30,789 nt of DNA from UKL13-2 sp044228625 (GTDB lineage: Bacteria > Pseudomonadota > Gammaproteobacteria > Burkholderiales > Usitatibacteraceae). The translations under genes and the position numbers were made by a program. The notes under the pieces were generated by a model. That model ran no database searches, was not told the origin of the DNA, and saw only the letters and a list, made by a program, of their open reading frames with translations. Location of the stretch: positions 1-30,789 of the forward strand of contig JBGAUM010000027.1 in NCBI GenBank assembly GCA_044228625.1, given 5' to 3'. Within the stretch, counting starts at the first letter, position 1; every line of letters starts with the position of its first letter. Of the stretch, positions 1 to 8,377 are shown piece by piece.

Positions 1-1316
1 TTGATCCTTTCCGCAACCATGGCCCGGTCATAGAGCAAATCCACCGTGCCGGGATGCTTTTCCAGGGCGCTGGTCAATAAATCGTAGGCGTCTCCATTTC
101 GCTTGGCATCCCGCAGGAGCTGGCTTTCCGCCAAGATCAGCTGAACGCCCGTGGCAGGGTCCGGGAACTCCGCACGTTGCGCCTCCTGCAGGAACTTGCG
201 CCCGGCGTCCAACCCATCGCGATCTGCCATCATTGTGGCAATTTTCAACTGCGCATTGACGAAGTACTCACCTTCAGTCACTCGCCTGAACCAGCCACTG
301 GCCTCGTCGGCCTTCTTTTGGGCCATCGCAATCTGGCCCAAATTGTAGTGAATGGCATTTGGATCTTTTGGATTTCGGTTGAGCGCGCGTTCAAAATGGG
401 TTGTGGCATCGGCCCAGTCCTCCATCTGCTGCGACAACAAGGCAATCGCCAGCATATGGTCTGACTCTTCGGGCTCTAGCCGCGCAATCGCGCGAAACTG
501 TTCCCTTGCGGACAACAGGGCGTTTTGCGCAAAGAGCAACCTCGCAAGCTGGAACCGCGCCTCGACTGATTGCGGGTGCGCCTTGACGAAGCCAGACATG
601 TAGCGTGCCGCAAGATCCAGAGCGTCGGGTTGATCGAGCGCGCGCAAGATGCGCGACTTCAACACGGCACCGGCCGGCCAATCCTTGCGCATGGCCATGG
701 CCCGATCGATGGCATCCGTGGCCCGCGAAATCTTGTTGGCGTTGAGATTGGCCAACGCGATTGCGTAATGGCTTTCCGGGATCTTGGAATGGGGGTGGGC
801 GAGTGCCTCCACAAACTCAGCAGTTCCGTTCTTATCCGTTTCCCGACCCAGCAGTCCATTGACATGCATGAACAAGGCGGCAGATCGCCTTGTCTCTCCA
901 AACGCCTTCCGGATGTTGTCCCTTGTGCGTTCAACATTGCCCTGGACCCCCACCGCTGCTGCCAATGCCTGGCGCGCCATGGCGGCCTGAGGCTCCAGTT
1001 CGAGCCACAGAAGGCTGGCATCAATGGCAACGTCGGGGTCGTTCGCCTGGAATCCCATTTCCACAGCACGGCGCGCCAATCGCGTGTCACGCGTCTTGAG
1101 GGCCAAGTCCATCATGCCCCGCATGGCCAGCTCGCCGCGCCCACGTTGGCCGGCAATCTCGGACATCAGCAGTTGGTAAAACGCCTGCTCCGTATTGAGG
1201 CGCTCTCCGCCCTTGGCGCTTCCTTGGGCCCAAGTCTCAGCGGTGGCACAGAGGGACGCACCGAGTACGGCCAAGATCAGGGAAACAGGATAAAGAAAAC
1301 GATTGAATTGGGGCAT
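1..1316 (-). CDS. Exported TPR-repeat protein, C-terminus beyond left edge
   Basis: Reading the minus strand from an ATG at 1316 gives an uninterrupted frame of 438 codons to the window edge. The first 30 or so residues form a signal peptide: Arg and Tyr, a hydrophobic stretch, then Ala-rich cleavage sites near ATAETWA. The rest is helical and rich in Ala, Leu and Arg, with TPR-like pairs. The clearest lies around residues 285-350 and includes HYNLGQIAMAQ followed by an Ala..F pattern. TPR proteins are scaffolds, so no enzymatic role can be read. In-frame ATGs at 1346 and 1358 are alternative starts, and none has a good Shine-Dalgarno. The gene diverges from mutM across 123 bp that must hold both promoters. 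In related beta-proteobacteria a TPR gene next to mutM is followed by lolB and ispE, so lolB may lie just left of this window (inference). The product acts in the periplasm or at the outer membrane. Confidence 0.85.
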   Translation of the reverse strand, partial: MPQFNRFLYPVSLILAVLGASLCATAETWAQGSAKGGERLNTEQAFYQLLMSEIAGQRGRGELAMRGMMDLALKTRDTRLARRAVEMGFQANDPDVAIDASLLWLELEPQAAMARQALAAAVGVQGNVERTRDNIRKAFGETRRSAALFMHVNGLLGRETDKNGTAEFVEALAHPHSKIPESHYAIALANLNANKISRATDAIDRAMAMRKDWPAGAVLKSRILRALDQPDALDLAARYMSGFVKAHPQSVEARFQLARLLFAQNALLSAREQFRAIARLEPEESDHMLAIALLSQQMEDWADATTHFERALNRNPKDPNAIHYNLGQIAMAQKKADEASGWFRRVTEGEYFVNAQLKIATMMADRDGLDAGRKFLQEAQRAEFPDPATGVQLILAESQLLRDAKRNGDAYDLLTSALEKHPGTVDLLYDRAMVAERI

Positions 1317-1439
1317 GACGAACAACTGAGGAGAAGCATCTTTCATCCGGCCGACCATGATAGTCTGTCTGGACCGGGATTGCGTTCCCTCGAATGATGG
1401 CAAATCGCCCCAACCCACAGACATGATTCCGAAATAGGC

Positions 1440-2255
1440 ATGCCTGAACTACCCGAAGTTGAAACCACGCGGCGCGGTCTCATGGCGGCGGTACGGGGAG
1501 ATGCGGTAACGGAGGTCTTGCTTCGCAACAGGCAGCTCCGCTGGCCAGTGCCCTCACACCTGTCGCGCACCTTGAAAGGCCACACGGTGCGGGACTTTTC
1601 TCGCCGTGGGAAGTACCTGCTTTGGCATTTCGATCACGGGTTCCTGCTGTCCCATTTGGGAATGTCCGGATCGTTGACCGCGCACACGAAGCTGCCGGCG
1701 GCGGGAAAACACGATCATGCCGATTTCCTGTTTTCGTCTGGAATGGGCGTGCGATTCAACGACCCGCGACGCTTTGGGGCACTCCTGTGGATCCCGGGCC
1801 CGGTGCCTCGGCATGCATTGCTCGACGCCCTGGGTCCGGAGCCTCTGTCGGCCGAATTTTCTGGCACCCACCTGCATCGGCTGTCCAGAGGCAAGTCGGT
1901 CGCCGTCAAGAATTTCATCATGGATGCGCATGTCGTGGTGGGCGTGGGCAATATTTACGCCTCAGAGTCTTTGTTTCATGGGGGGATCGATCCCCGAAAA
2001 CCCGCCGGACGCGTCTCTGCGATGCGCTACAACGACCTTGCGGCCGCCATCCGCAAGACACTTGGGAAGGCCATCAAGGCGGGAGGATCCTCATTGCGGA
2101 ACTATGTCGGAACGGATGGGTCCCCCGGCTATTTTCAGTTGGCTACCATGTGTTACGACCGCGAGGGTTTGCCGTGCCGAGTCTGCGCGACGCCCATCCG
2201 CACGATTCGCCAGGGCCAAAGATCCACCTACTTTTGCCCCCACTGCCAACGATAG
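1440..2255 (+). CDS. mutM: Formamidopyrimidine-DNA glycosylase
   Basis: This bifunctional glycosylase/AP lyase starts base-excision repair of 8-oxoguanine and formamidopyrimidines. The 271-residue product has the family length. It starts MPELPEVETTRRG, so Pro2 becomes the N-terminal catalytic proline after Met removal, and Glu3 is present. Lys58 is the conserved beta-hairpin lysine. The helix-two-turn-helix region carries VVGVGNIYASESLF. The C-terminal zinc finger has Cys246, Cys249, Cys266 and Cys269, with the conserved Arg261 between the pairs. The start is fixed because the mature N-terminus must be Pro-Glu. The gene diverges from the TPR gene, and the dynamin-like gene begins 40 bp downstream on the same strand, so the two may be co-transcribed. 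Nothing is missing or truncated. Confidence 0.97.
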   Translation: MPELPEVETTRRGLMAAVRGDAVTEVLLRNRQLRWPVPSHLSRTLKGHTVRDFSRRGKYLLWHFDHGFLLSHLGMSGSLTAHTKLPAAGKHDHADFLFSSGMGVRFNDPRRFGALLWIPGPVPRHALLDALGPEPLSAEFSGTHLHRLSRGKSVAVKNFIMDAHVVVGVGNIYASESLFHGGIDPRKPAGRVSAMRYNDLAAAIRKTLGKAIKAGGSSLRNYVGTDGSPGYFQLATMCYDREGLPCRVCATPIRTIRQGQRSTYFCPHCQR

Positions 2256-2295
2256 GCCCGACGTACAATAGGGCATTCGCTGACATCACCATGCC

Positions 2296-4287
2296 ATGTC
2301 CCGCGCCAATTTTTTAACCGAGCGACTTGCCGAATTGCAATCTTGGAGGTTCGGATTGTCAGGGCAGATCCATCGCGTGCGCGAGATTCTGGCGGCCCAT
2401 GATTTCCTGATGCCGAACACGGCGGCCGCCTTTGACGAGGCGCTACGCGTGGTTGAAGGTCAGCGGATCACCATCGCGTTCGTGGCAGAAATCGCGCGCG
2501 GCAAGTCGGAATTGATCAACGCACTCTTCTTTGCCAATTTGGGTCGTCGGCTGCTTCCGTCAGGTCCGGGCCGGGGGACGCGCTGTGTCACCGAAGTGCG
2601 CTTTGACCGCGCGGTGCGCACCAGCATCCGCCTGTTGCCTGTGGAGACACGCGAAAGCCCAAAGACGATCGAAGAATTAATGGGCGACGAGTCGCAATGG
2701 CGCTGGATCTCGTTTGATGCGGACGCCCCCGAGTCTGTCGCCCGCGCGCTGGCCGCGTTGTCGGAGACAAAACGGATTTCGATTTCAGATGCTGTGGCGT
2801 GGGGCCTCCATACGGCCGGGGTCGCGAGCCATGGTGAACATAGCGCGGTCAGCCTCGTCGACGTACCCAGGTGGCGCTACGCCATCATCAACATTCCGCA
2901 TCCCATGCTTGACGCCGGACTCGTGGTCGTTGACACACCCGGGCTTGCAGCATTCACCTCGGAGCCCGAGCTCTCCCGCCATCGCGTCCCTTCCGCAGAT
3001 GCGGTGTTGCTAATTCTCGATGCGTCAAACGGCGCCGACAAGGCGGACCTGACCCTGTGGAAGGATTTTCTGGGTGGCGCGCCGGTGTTCAGACAGCGGG
3101 TCAAGGTGGAGTCGGATCAGACCCGCCTCGTGGTCCTCAACAAGATCGACGAAATCCCACTTTCAGTCCCGGCCGACTCTCCAGAAGCGCCGCGCGCGCA
3201 GCTCAAGGAGATCGATCAACGCGTGCGCCAAACCGCCGAGCTCCTGCGCGTGGAACCCATTCGGGTTGTGGCCGTATCCGCGCGGCTTGGACTTGCGGGA
3301 AAACTTGAGCAGAGCAATGACAAGGCGATGCGCAGCCGGCTCTACCAGCTTGAGCGTACGCTGGCCGCGAACTTGCCAGCACACCGGCAGGACATGTTGG
3401 GCGCCAGCATCCTGGCCAGCCTGGGCAATGCGCTGGAAGCCGCGCAGGCCGATTTGGACAACGATCGCTATGAAACCCTGGATGGACTGCGTTCGTTGAC
3501 CCAGCTGATGGCCAAGAACGAAAAGCTGGGGGGCACGTTGTCAGCGCAGGCAAATGCGCGACAGGATCGTCTGGACGGTGCCCTTCGCGAGTTGAAAAGC
3601 GTGCGAAATGTGCATGTCCGGCTGGGCGCCGAACTGGGTCAGGCGACCGACGTTGCGACCATCAAGAGAGATGCGGCCCGCGCCCGCGCCGCCATCATGG
3701 CCGGCGTCGCGCAAGGGACGGTGCAAGAAACGCTGGGGCAATATCTCGGGCTGGTACGTGAACGCCTTGATGCCGTGGAAGCCAAGATTGAGGAAGTGCG
3801 CGGGTTGCACACCGGCATTGGCGAGCGGCTATCCCGCGATTTCGGGGTCAAGGTTCCGGAAGTCCATCCGTTTGCCACCCAGCGCTTCTACACGGAATTG
3901 GAAAAAGTGCGCGAACAATCACAAGCGGAATTTTCGCGTGCGGGAAACCTACTGGTACGTCGAGGCACAACGCTGGGTGAGCAATTCGACCAGCTCATCG
4001 GTGCGCGCTGCATCCACATGTTTGAAATTGCCAGCCGGGAGGCGTCAGCCTGGATGCGCGGCCTTTACGGCGCGTTGGAAAAACCCTTGGAGAAATTCCG
4101 GGATGAGACGCTCGACCGTGTCGCCAGCGTCGAGAAACTGAAAGGCGCAGAAATCGACCTTGCTGAAAAGGTCGCCGCACTTCAGGCGCGACTGGACGCG
4201 ATCAAGAAAAAGCACACTGCACTGCAAGAGGCGCGCGAATCCCTTGCCCGATTTTCAGGCGGCCAAGAAGACCTCGACGCAGCCTGA
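2296..4287 (+). CDS. Dynamin-family large GTPase
   Basis: The 663-residue protein has an N-terminal GTPase domain and a long helical C-terminal half. Visible motifs are a P-loop at residues 64-71 (AEIARGKS), a G2-like Thr at 95 (GTRCVTE), G3 DTPGL at 213-217 and G4 NKID at 282-285. Residues from about 380 to the end are rich in Glu, Arg, Lys and Ala with heptad character, as expected for a dynamin stalk/coiled coil. The last 45 residues look like a charged coiled coil. The first glycine of the classic GxxxxGKS loop is Ala64. Bacterial dynamin-like proteins act in membrane remodelling or, for E. coli CrfC, at replication forks; this sequence does not decide between them. It follows mutM by 40 bp. 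Its TGA abuts the stop of the convergent ferredoxin gene, leaving no room for a terminator between them. Confidence 0.88.
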   Translation: MSRANFLTERLAELQSWRFGLSGQIHRVREILAAHDFLMPNTAAAFDEALRVVEGQRITIAFVAEIARGKSELINALFFANLGRRLLPSGPGRGTRCVTEVRFDRAVRTSIRLLPVETRESPKTIEELMGDESQWRWISFDADAPESVARALAALSETKRISISDAVAWGLHTAGVASHGEHSAVSLVDVPRWRYAIINIPHPMLDAGLVVVDTPGLAAFTSEPELSRHRVPSADAVLLILDASNGADKADLTLWKDFLGGAPVFRQRVKVESDQTRLVVLNKIDEIPLSVPADSPEAPRAQLKEIDQRVRQTAELLRVEPIRVVAVSARLGLAGKLEQSNDKAMRSRLYQLERTLAANLPAHRQDMLGASILASLGNALEAAQADLDNDRYETLDGLRSLTQLMAKNEKLGGTLSAQANARQDRLDGALRELKSVRNVHVRLGAELGQATDVATIKRDAARARAAIMAGVAQGTVQETLGQYLGLVRERLDAVEAKIEEVRGLHTGIGERLSRDFGVKVPEVHPFATQRFYTELEKVREQSQAEFSRAGNLLVRRGTTLGEQFDQLIGARCIHMFEIASREASAWMRGLYGALEKPLEKFRDETLDRVASVEKLKGAEIDLAEKVAALQARLDAIKKKHTALQEARESLARFSGGQEDLDAA

Positions 4288-4560
4288 TCAGGCTGCGCGC
4301 CTTTGCGCCGACTTTTGTTCGGTCAGGCGAACGAACTTCAGGTGAAGCTCTTCTCGCGTCTCCACATGGTCCATGTCGAGAGGGATGCAATCAACAGGGC
4401 ACACTTCGCGGCACTGCGGAACATCAAAATGCCCCACGCATTCCGTGCACTTGCCAGGATCAATTTCGTAGATTTCAACGCCCTGGAATATTGCCTCATT
4501 CGGGCATTCCGGTTCACACACGTCGCAATTGATGCACTGATCGGTAATCTTGAGGGCCAT
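4288..4560 (-). CDS. YfhL-type 2[4Fe-4S] ferredoxin
   Basis: This is a 90-residue, soluble, cytoplasmic electron carrier. The first cluster motif is Cys9-x2-Cys12-x2-Cys15-x3-Cys19-Pro. The second has Cys38, Cys41, Cys50, Cys54 and an extra Cys58, with an eight-residue insertion between Cys41 and Cys50. That insertion and the roughly 30-residue charged C-terminal tail are marks of the Alvin/YfhL group rather than clostridial ferredoxins. The gene starts 8 bp after the coaD stop and is the last gene of a rsmD-coaD-fdx unit. This neighbourhood is common in proteobacteria, but the redox partner is not known from context. I give no gene symbol because both fdx and yfhL are used. Confidence 0.93.
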   Translation of the reverse strand: MALKITDQCINCDVCEPECPNEAIFQGVEIYEIDPGKCTECVGHFDVPQCREVCPVDCIPLDMDHVETREELHLKFVRLTEQKSAQRRAA

Positions 4561-4568
4561 TGCGAAGC

Positions 4569-5048
4569 TTACTTTCCGACCTTTTCCTTCAGCGCCTTGG
4601 AGGTCAATGGGTGGACGAATTCATCCACATTTCCACCCAGCATTGCAATTTCCCGCACGATGGTCGCCGAAATGAACATGTACTTGTCCGAGGGCGTGAG
4701 GAACATCGTTTCCACCCCGGGATTCAGGCGCCTGTTCATGCCTGCCATCTGGAACTCGTACTCAAAATCGGACACCGCGCGCAGGCCCCGCAAAATGACA
4801 TTTGCTTCTTGTGCCGTCACAAATTCGGACAACAAATTTGCAAAAGGCACGACAACCACATTGGGAATCGGCGCCAGTATTTCCCGGGCGAGGGCCACCC
4901 GTTCGTCGATGGTGAAAAACGGTCGCTTGCCCGGGCTGTGTGCGACGGCCACCACCACCTCCCCGAAAAGTCTCGAGGCCCGATGCACCAAGTCTTCGTG
5001 GCCTTTGGTGAGGGGGTCAAAAGTTCCAGGGTATACCGCTTTGATCAT
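4569..5048 (-). CDS. coaD: Phosphopantetheine adenylyltransferase
   Basis: CoaD catalyses the fourth step of coenzyme A synthesis: 4'-phosphopantetheine plus ATP gives dephospho-CoA and pyrophosphate. The protein is 159 residues, the usual length. The nucleotidyltransferase motif GTFDPLTKGH spans residues 8-17, with the TxGH form at 14-17. The second signature is ISATIVR at 126-132, where most members have ISST. The frame stays open upstream to 5120, but the homologous N-terminus begins MIKAVYPG. Its ATG overlaps the rsmD stop as ATGA, which points to translational coupling. CoaE, the last enzyme of the same pathway, is encoded separately at 20.7-21.3 kb. Confidence 0.97.
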   Translation of the reverse strand: MIKAVYPGTFDPLTKGHEDLVHRASRLFGEVVVAVAHSPGKRPFFTIDERVALAREILAPIPNVVVVPFANLLSEFVTAQEANVILRGLRAVSDFEYEFQMAGMNRRLNPGVETMFLTPSDKYMFISATIVREIAMLGGNVDEFVHPLTSKALKEKVGK

Positions 5049-5689
5049 GGGGCTGGTTCGGGAAGCGCAAGGAGTGCAAAGTGTACAACACCAGCTTTTC
5101 CCTGACGCACGATTTCCCATGTACCCACGCCAGGATTTGCAATGACATCCTCAAGCGGTTCACCCCATTCGCAATACACCATACCTTTCGGCGATAGTCG
5201 ATGGCCTGCGATGGAAAGGATCTGGACCATCAACCCACTGGCGAAGGGCGGATCCACAAAAATGAGGTCGAAAAACTCCTTGGACTCTGCCAGGTACTCC
5301 ATCGCGTTCGCTCGTACGAGCTGACATGTCCCCGCGTGCAGTCGTTCGCGATTCCGATTCAGCGAATGAATGGCCTCGGGGGCGTTTTCGACGAGCACCA
5401 CTCTTGCTGCTCCCCGGGAGGCCGCTTCGAAACCCAACGCGCCGCTTCCAGCGAAAAGATCCAGACAGATTTTGTCATCGAGCCTTTGCCCGACCCAATT
5501 GAACAGCGTTTCCCGGATTCGATTCCCCGTCGGACGCAGGCCAGGGGTGTCGGGAAATTCGATCCAGCGCCCGCGGAACTGGCCGGCAATGATTCGTACG
5601 CGGTTATCGCCGCCCGAGCGCGCCTGAACGCTTGGCTTAGAATGTCGCTTCGCTGATGCTTTGTTCTGGCGTGCCGTGTTGCGCGTCAT
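5045..5689 (-). CDS. rsmD: 16S rRNA (guanine-966-N2)-methyltransferase
   Basis: RsmD uses SAM to methylate G966 of 16S rRNA during 30S assembly. The 214-residue frame has a basic N-terminal tail, then VRIIAGQFRGR, which is typical of the family start. The SAM-binding motif is DLFAGSGALGFEAASRGA and the catalytic motif is DPPF (FVDPPFAS). I chose the ATG at 5689. The frame remains open to 5815, but that extension would run over ftsY. RsmD is the first gene of the rsmD-coaD-fdx unit and overlaps coaD by ATGA. Only 26 bp separate its start from the divergent ftsY start, so promoter elements probably lie inside one or both coding regions. Confidence 0.94.
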   Translation of the reverse strand: MTRNTARQNKASAKRHSKPSVQARSGGDNRVRIIAGQFRGRWIEFPDTPGLRPTGNRIRETLFNWVGQRLDDKICLDLFAGSGALGFEAASRGAARVVLVENAPEAIHSLNRNRERLHAGTCQLVRANAMEYLAESKEFFDLIFVDPPFASGLMVQILSIAGHRLSPKGMVYCEWGEPLEDVIANPGVGTWEIVRQGKAGVVHFALLALPEPAP

Positions 5690-5715
5690 TCCGTCATTCT
5701 CGCAAAGTTCCCACC

Positions 5716-6705
5716 ATGTTCGGCCGTCCCTCATCCAACGCCGCACCCGCTGATTCCGGGTCCGTCGCAAAAAACGGTTGGATGGCCCGGCTTCGCGCCG
5801 GACTGGCCAAGACACGCGACATTCTCAATACCGACATTGAAGACCTTTTTGTCGCAGGGGCGAAAGTCGATGAGGCTTTCTATGAAGAACTTGAATCCGC
5901 TTTGATTTCGGCGGATGTGGGTGTCGTGGCCACGCAAACGCTGATTGATCGGCTTCGAGCGGTACAGCGCGAACAAAAGGTCACCGACACTGCGGCGCTG
6001 CGCATTGCGTTCCAGAGTTCAATGACTTCCTTGCTTTTACCTCTGGAAGTTCCCATGAGTATTTCACGCAAGCCGTTTGTCGTCATGGTGGCCGGGGTCA
6101 ACGGTGCAGGCAAGACGACGACAATTGGCAAGCTCGCCAAGTATTTCCAGTCCCAGGGCAAAAGTGTGCTGTTGGCCGCGGGAGATACGTTTCGTGCCGC
6201 TGCACGTGAGCAACTCAGGACCTGGGGTGAACGAAATCAGGTTGACGTCATTGCGCAAGAAAGTGGGGATGCGGCTGCAGTCATGTTTGATGCCGTCCAG
6301 GCTGCAACAGCCCGAGGCATCGATGTGGTCATTGCGGACACGGCGGGCCGCTTGCCTACCCAGCTGCACTTGATGGAAGAGATCAAGAAGGTCAAGCGGG
6401 TGATTGCAAAGGCGGATGGCGCGGCACCGGATGAGATCTTGTTGGTGCTCGACGCCAACACGGGCCAGAATGCCCTGGCGCAAATCAATGCCTTTGATAC
6501 GGCGCTTGGATTGACGGGTCTGGTGGTCACCAAGCTTGACGGCACCGCCAAAGGGGGGATGCTTGCCGGTCTTGCCGTCGCTCGCCAGTCAGCGCAGCAG
6601 GCTGTGATACCGGTTCGATTCATTGGCGTCGGCGAAGGGGTCGATGACTTGCGCCCCTTCGTGGCGGCGGAGTTTGCCGCAGCCCTGTTTGCTCCCCGCA
6701 CATGA
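5716..6705 (+). CDS. ftsY: Signal recognition particle receptor FtsY
   Basis: FtsY is the SRP receptor GTPase that docks ribosome-nascent-chain-SRP complexes at the inner membrane. The 329-residue product has an NG domain with P-loop GVNGAGKT at 127-134, the insertion-box region DTFRAAAREQL around 157-167, DTAGR at 208-212 and TKLD at 272-275. The acidic N-terminal A domain of enterobacterial FtsY is almost absent. The protein begins with about 20 Ser/Ala/Pro residues before the helical N domain. I chose the ATG at 5716 (MFGRPS). The frame is open from 5656, but that stretch overlaps rsmD and looks non-homologous. The stop overlaps the ftsE start as ATGA, forming a conserved ftsY-ftsE-ftsX unit. 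Confidence 0.95.
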   Translation: MFGRPSSNAAPADSGSVAKNGWMARLRAGLAKTRDILNTDIEDLFVAGAKVDEAFYEELESALISADVGVVATQTLIDRLRAVQREQKVTDTAALRIAFQSSMTSLLLPLEVPMSISRKPFVVMVAGVNGAGKTTTIGKLAKYFQSQGKSVLLAAGDTFRAAAREQLRTWGERNQVDVIAQESGDAAAVMFDAVQAATARGIDVVIADTAGRLPTQLHLMEEIKKVKRVIAKADGAAPDEILLVLDANTGQNALAQINAFDTALGLTGLVVTKLDGTAKGGMLAGLAVARQSAQQAVIPVRFIGVGEGVDDLRPFVAAEFAAALFAPRT

Positions 6706-7355
6706 TAGAACTTCGGGCCGTTCACAAGCGGCACCTCAATGGATATGAGGCGCTTTCTGGAGTAGATCTTTCCATTGCGCGCGCCGAGATGGTGGCCGTG
6801 ACAGGGCGCTCCGGTGCCGGGAAGTCGACACTTCTCAAGTTGATCGCCGGAATCGAGCGGCCCAGTCAGGGTGAGGTGATCGTAAACGGCCAAAATGTTG
6901 GAAGGCTGCGGGAATCCGGCTTGGCTGCGCTGCGTCGAAATTTGGGGCTCGTTTTCCAGGACCACAAGATTCTGTATTCGCGAAGTGTCGGTGAAAATGT
7001 GGCGTTGCCCCTGGAAATCTTGGGCACACCCCGCACCGAGACGGCGAAGCGGGTGCGTGCCGCGCTGGATAAGGTGGGATTGTTGGAGCGCGAGCGCGCG
7101 GAGCCCGTGACACTTTCCGGTGGAGAGCAGCAGCGCCTCTGTATTGCGCGTGCAATCGTGCATCGTCCCGCCATTGTGGTCGCCGATGAACCCACGGGTG
7201 GGCTGGATGCCGAATACGCCGCCGCCATCGGTGAGTTATTCAAATCGTTCAACCAGGTTGGTGTGACGATTGTCATTTCCACGCATAACGCCGCTGAGGC
7301 TGCGTCGCTGGGTTGCCGGGTAGTGACGCTTGACGGCGGGCAGGTGGTGCCATGA
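6702..7355 (+). CDS. ftsE: Cell-division ABC transporter ATP-binding protein FtsE
   Basis: FtsE is the cytoplasmic ATPase of the FtsEX complex, which couples the divisome to periplasmic peptidoglycan hydrolases. The 217-residue product has Walker A GRSGAGKST at 35-43, a Q-loop in VFQDHKIL, the signature LSGGEQQR at 138-145, Walker B ending ADEP with Glu163, and the switch His in STHN. The length matches the family. The start overlaps the ftsY stop and the end overlaps the ftsX start, each by four bases, which suggests tight translational coupling of all three proteins. Confidence 0.96.
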   Translation: MIELRAVHKRHLNGYEALSGVDLSIARAEMVAVTGRSGAGKSTLLKLIAGIERPSQGEVIVNGQNVGRLRESGLAALRRNLGLVFQDHKILYSRSVGENVALPLEILGTPRTETAKRVRAALDKVGLLERERAEPVTLSGGEQQRLCIARAIVHRPAIVVADEPTGGLDAEYAAAIGELFKSFNQVGVTIVISTHNAAEAASLGCRVVTLDGGQVVP

Positions 7356-8266
7356 ATGCTTGGCTCCGGGCGCATGCAGATGCCGCACGTCGCGCCGCCA
7401 AGCGCCTACGCAGCGATCTATTCGGAGCGACGCTGTCCATTTTGGTGATCGCCTGTGCAGTGGCATTGCCCCTGTTCCTGATGACCCTCGTTGAAAGCGC
7501 CAAAGGCGCATCGCGTCGCTTGGATGCGGACCCTGTCGCCAACGTGTATTTCAAGACCAATGCGGATGAATCCGCCGCACGAACCTTGGAAAAAGTCTTG
7601 CGGACGCGTGCGGGGATCAAGTCGGTGCGATTCATTCCGCGCGATCTGGCCCTCGCGGAAATGCGCGGCATTCATCACTTGGCAGACCTGCTCAACGGAT
7701 TGGAGTCAAATCCCCTTCCGCATGCATTGGCGTTGCGATTGGAGAGTCGCGATGCCCCGGAATTGGCCGCACTCAAAGACTTCCTGAAGGCGCAACCCTC
7801 GGTTGACGACGTTGCGATGGAATTCGAATGGGCAGACCGGATTCGCCGCGCTTCCCTGTTGCTGGAGCGCATGGCACTTGGGTTGTCGCTGATCCTGAGC
7901 CTGGCCGTTGTTTTTGTGATTGGCAACACCACGCGCTTGCAAATCCTTTCCCAGCGAGATGAAATCGAAGTGTGCCGCTTGATAGGCGCGACCAATGGCT
8001 ATGTCCGCCGGCCGCTTCTATACCAAGGCGCGGTGCAGGGGGCGCTTTCCGGTTTGTTGGCGGGCGCTGTGACTTTTTGGATTACGCGCTGGATTGCCCA
8101 TGAAGTTCGTCAATTGACTGCAAGCTACGGCGGCTGGGACATGGCATCCATGAGTTCGGATTGGGTCGTCACCACCATGTTTGCGACTGCGATTTTGGGC
8201 TGGCTTGGCGCCTGGTTTTCAAGCACAACCTACCTAAAACCTCAAACATTAGCAAGCACTGACTAA
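7352..8266 (+). CDS. ftsX: Cell-division permease-like protein FtsX
   Basis: FtsX is the membrane partner of FtsE and signals through a periplasmic loop to cell-wall hydrolase activators. The 304-residue protein has a basic cytoplasmic N-terminus and four hydrophobic spans at roughly 25-50, 175-197, 228-252 and 272-295. A periplasmic domain lies between spans one and two, with the usual xxFIPRDLALAEMR-like segment. The gene overlaps ftsE by four bases. The TAA stop is followed directly in frame by TGA and TAA, giving three consecutive stop codons (8264-8272). No intrinsic terminator follows, so some readthrough into rpoH is possible. Confidence 0.95.
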   Translation: MNAWLRAHADAARRAAKRLRSDLFGATLSILVIACAVALPLFLMTLVESAKGASRRLDADPVANVYFKTNADESAARTLEKVLRTRAGIKSVRFIPRDLALAEMRGIHHLADLLNGLESNPLPHALALRLESRDAPELAALKDFLKAQPSVDDVAMEFEWADRIRRASLLLERMALGLSLILSLAVVFVIGNTTRLQILSQRDEIEVCRLIGATNGYVRRPLLYQGAVQGALSGLLAGAVTFWITRWIAHEVRQLTASYGGWDMASMSSDWVVTTMFATAILGWLGAWFSSTTYLKPQTLASTD

Positions 8267-8348
8267 TGATAATACTTTTTTATTTCAAAGGTTTGTGATG
8301 CCATGCGTCGTTTCAGCGTTCGGCAATCTCGCAACGATCTATCAAGGT

Positions 8349-8376
8349 CTTGAAAAGGCGATGAACTTTCCAATCT
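8349..8376 (+). promoter_or_regulatory. Sigma-32-type promoter of rpoH
   Basis: The -35 element CTTGAAA at 8349-8355 matches the sigma-32 consensus exactly. After 13 bp comes TCCAATCT at 8369-8376, which agrees with CCCCATNT at five of the seven defined positions. The spacing is right for a heat-shock promoter. The predicted start point is near 8383, inside the CIRCE element that begins two bases later. This suggests that RpoH promotes its own transcription. No good sigma-70 pair overlaps it. The assignment is by pattern only. Confidence 0.62.
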
Positions 8377-8377
8377 G

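Noticed and set aside
570..1397. Long plus-strand open frame (275 codons)
   Set aside because: It lies antisense to the TPR gene, which has a signal peptide and repeat pattern; the plus-strand product has no recognisable features and ends inside the mutM upstream region.
4303..5145. Plus-strand frame of 280 codons across fdx and coaD
   Set aside because: It is antisense to two genes with clear cluster and nucleotidyltransferase motifs.
6237..7163. Minus-strand frame of 308 codons across ftsY and ftsE
   Set aside because: It is antisense to the P-loop and ABC motifs of two conserved genes.
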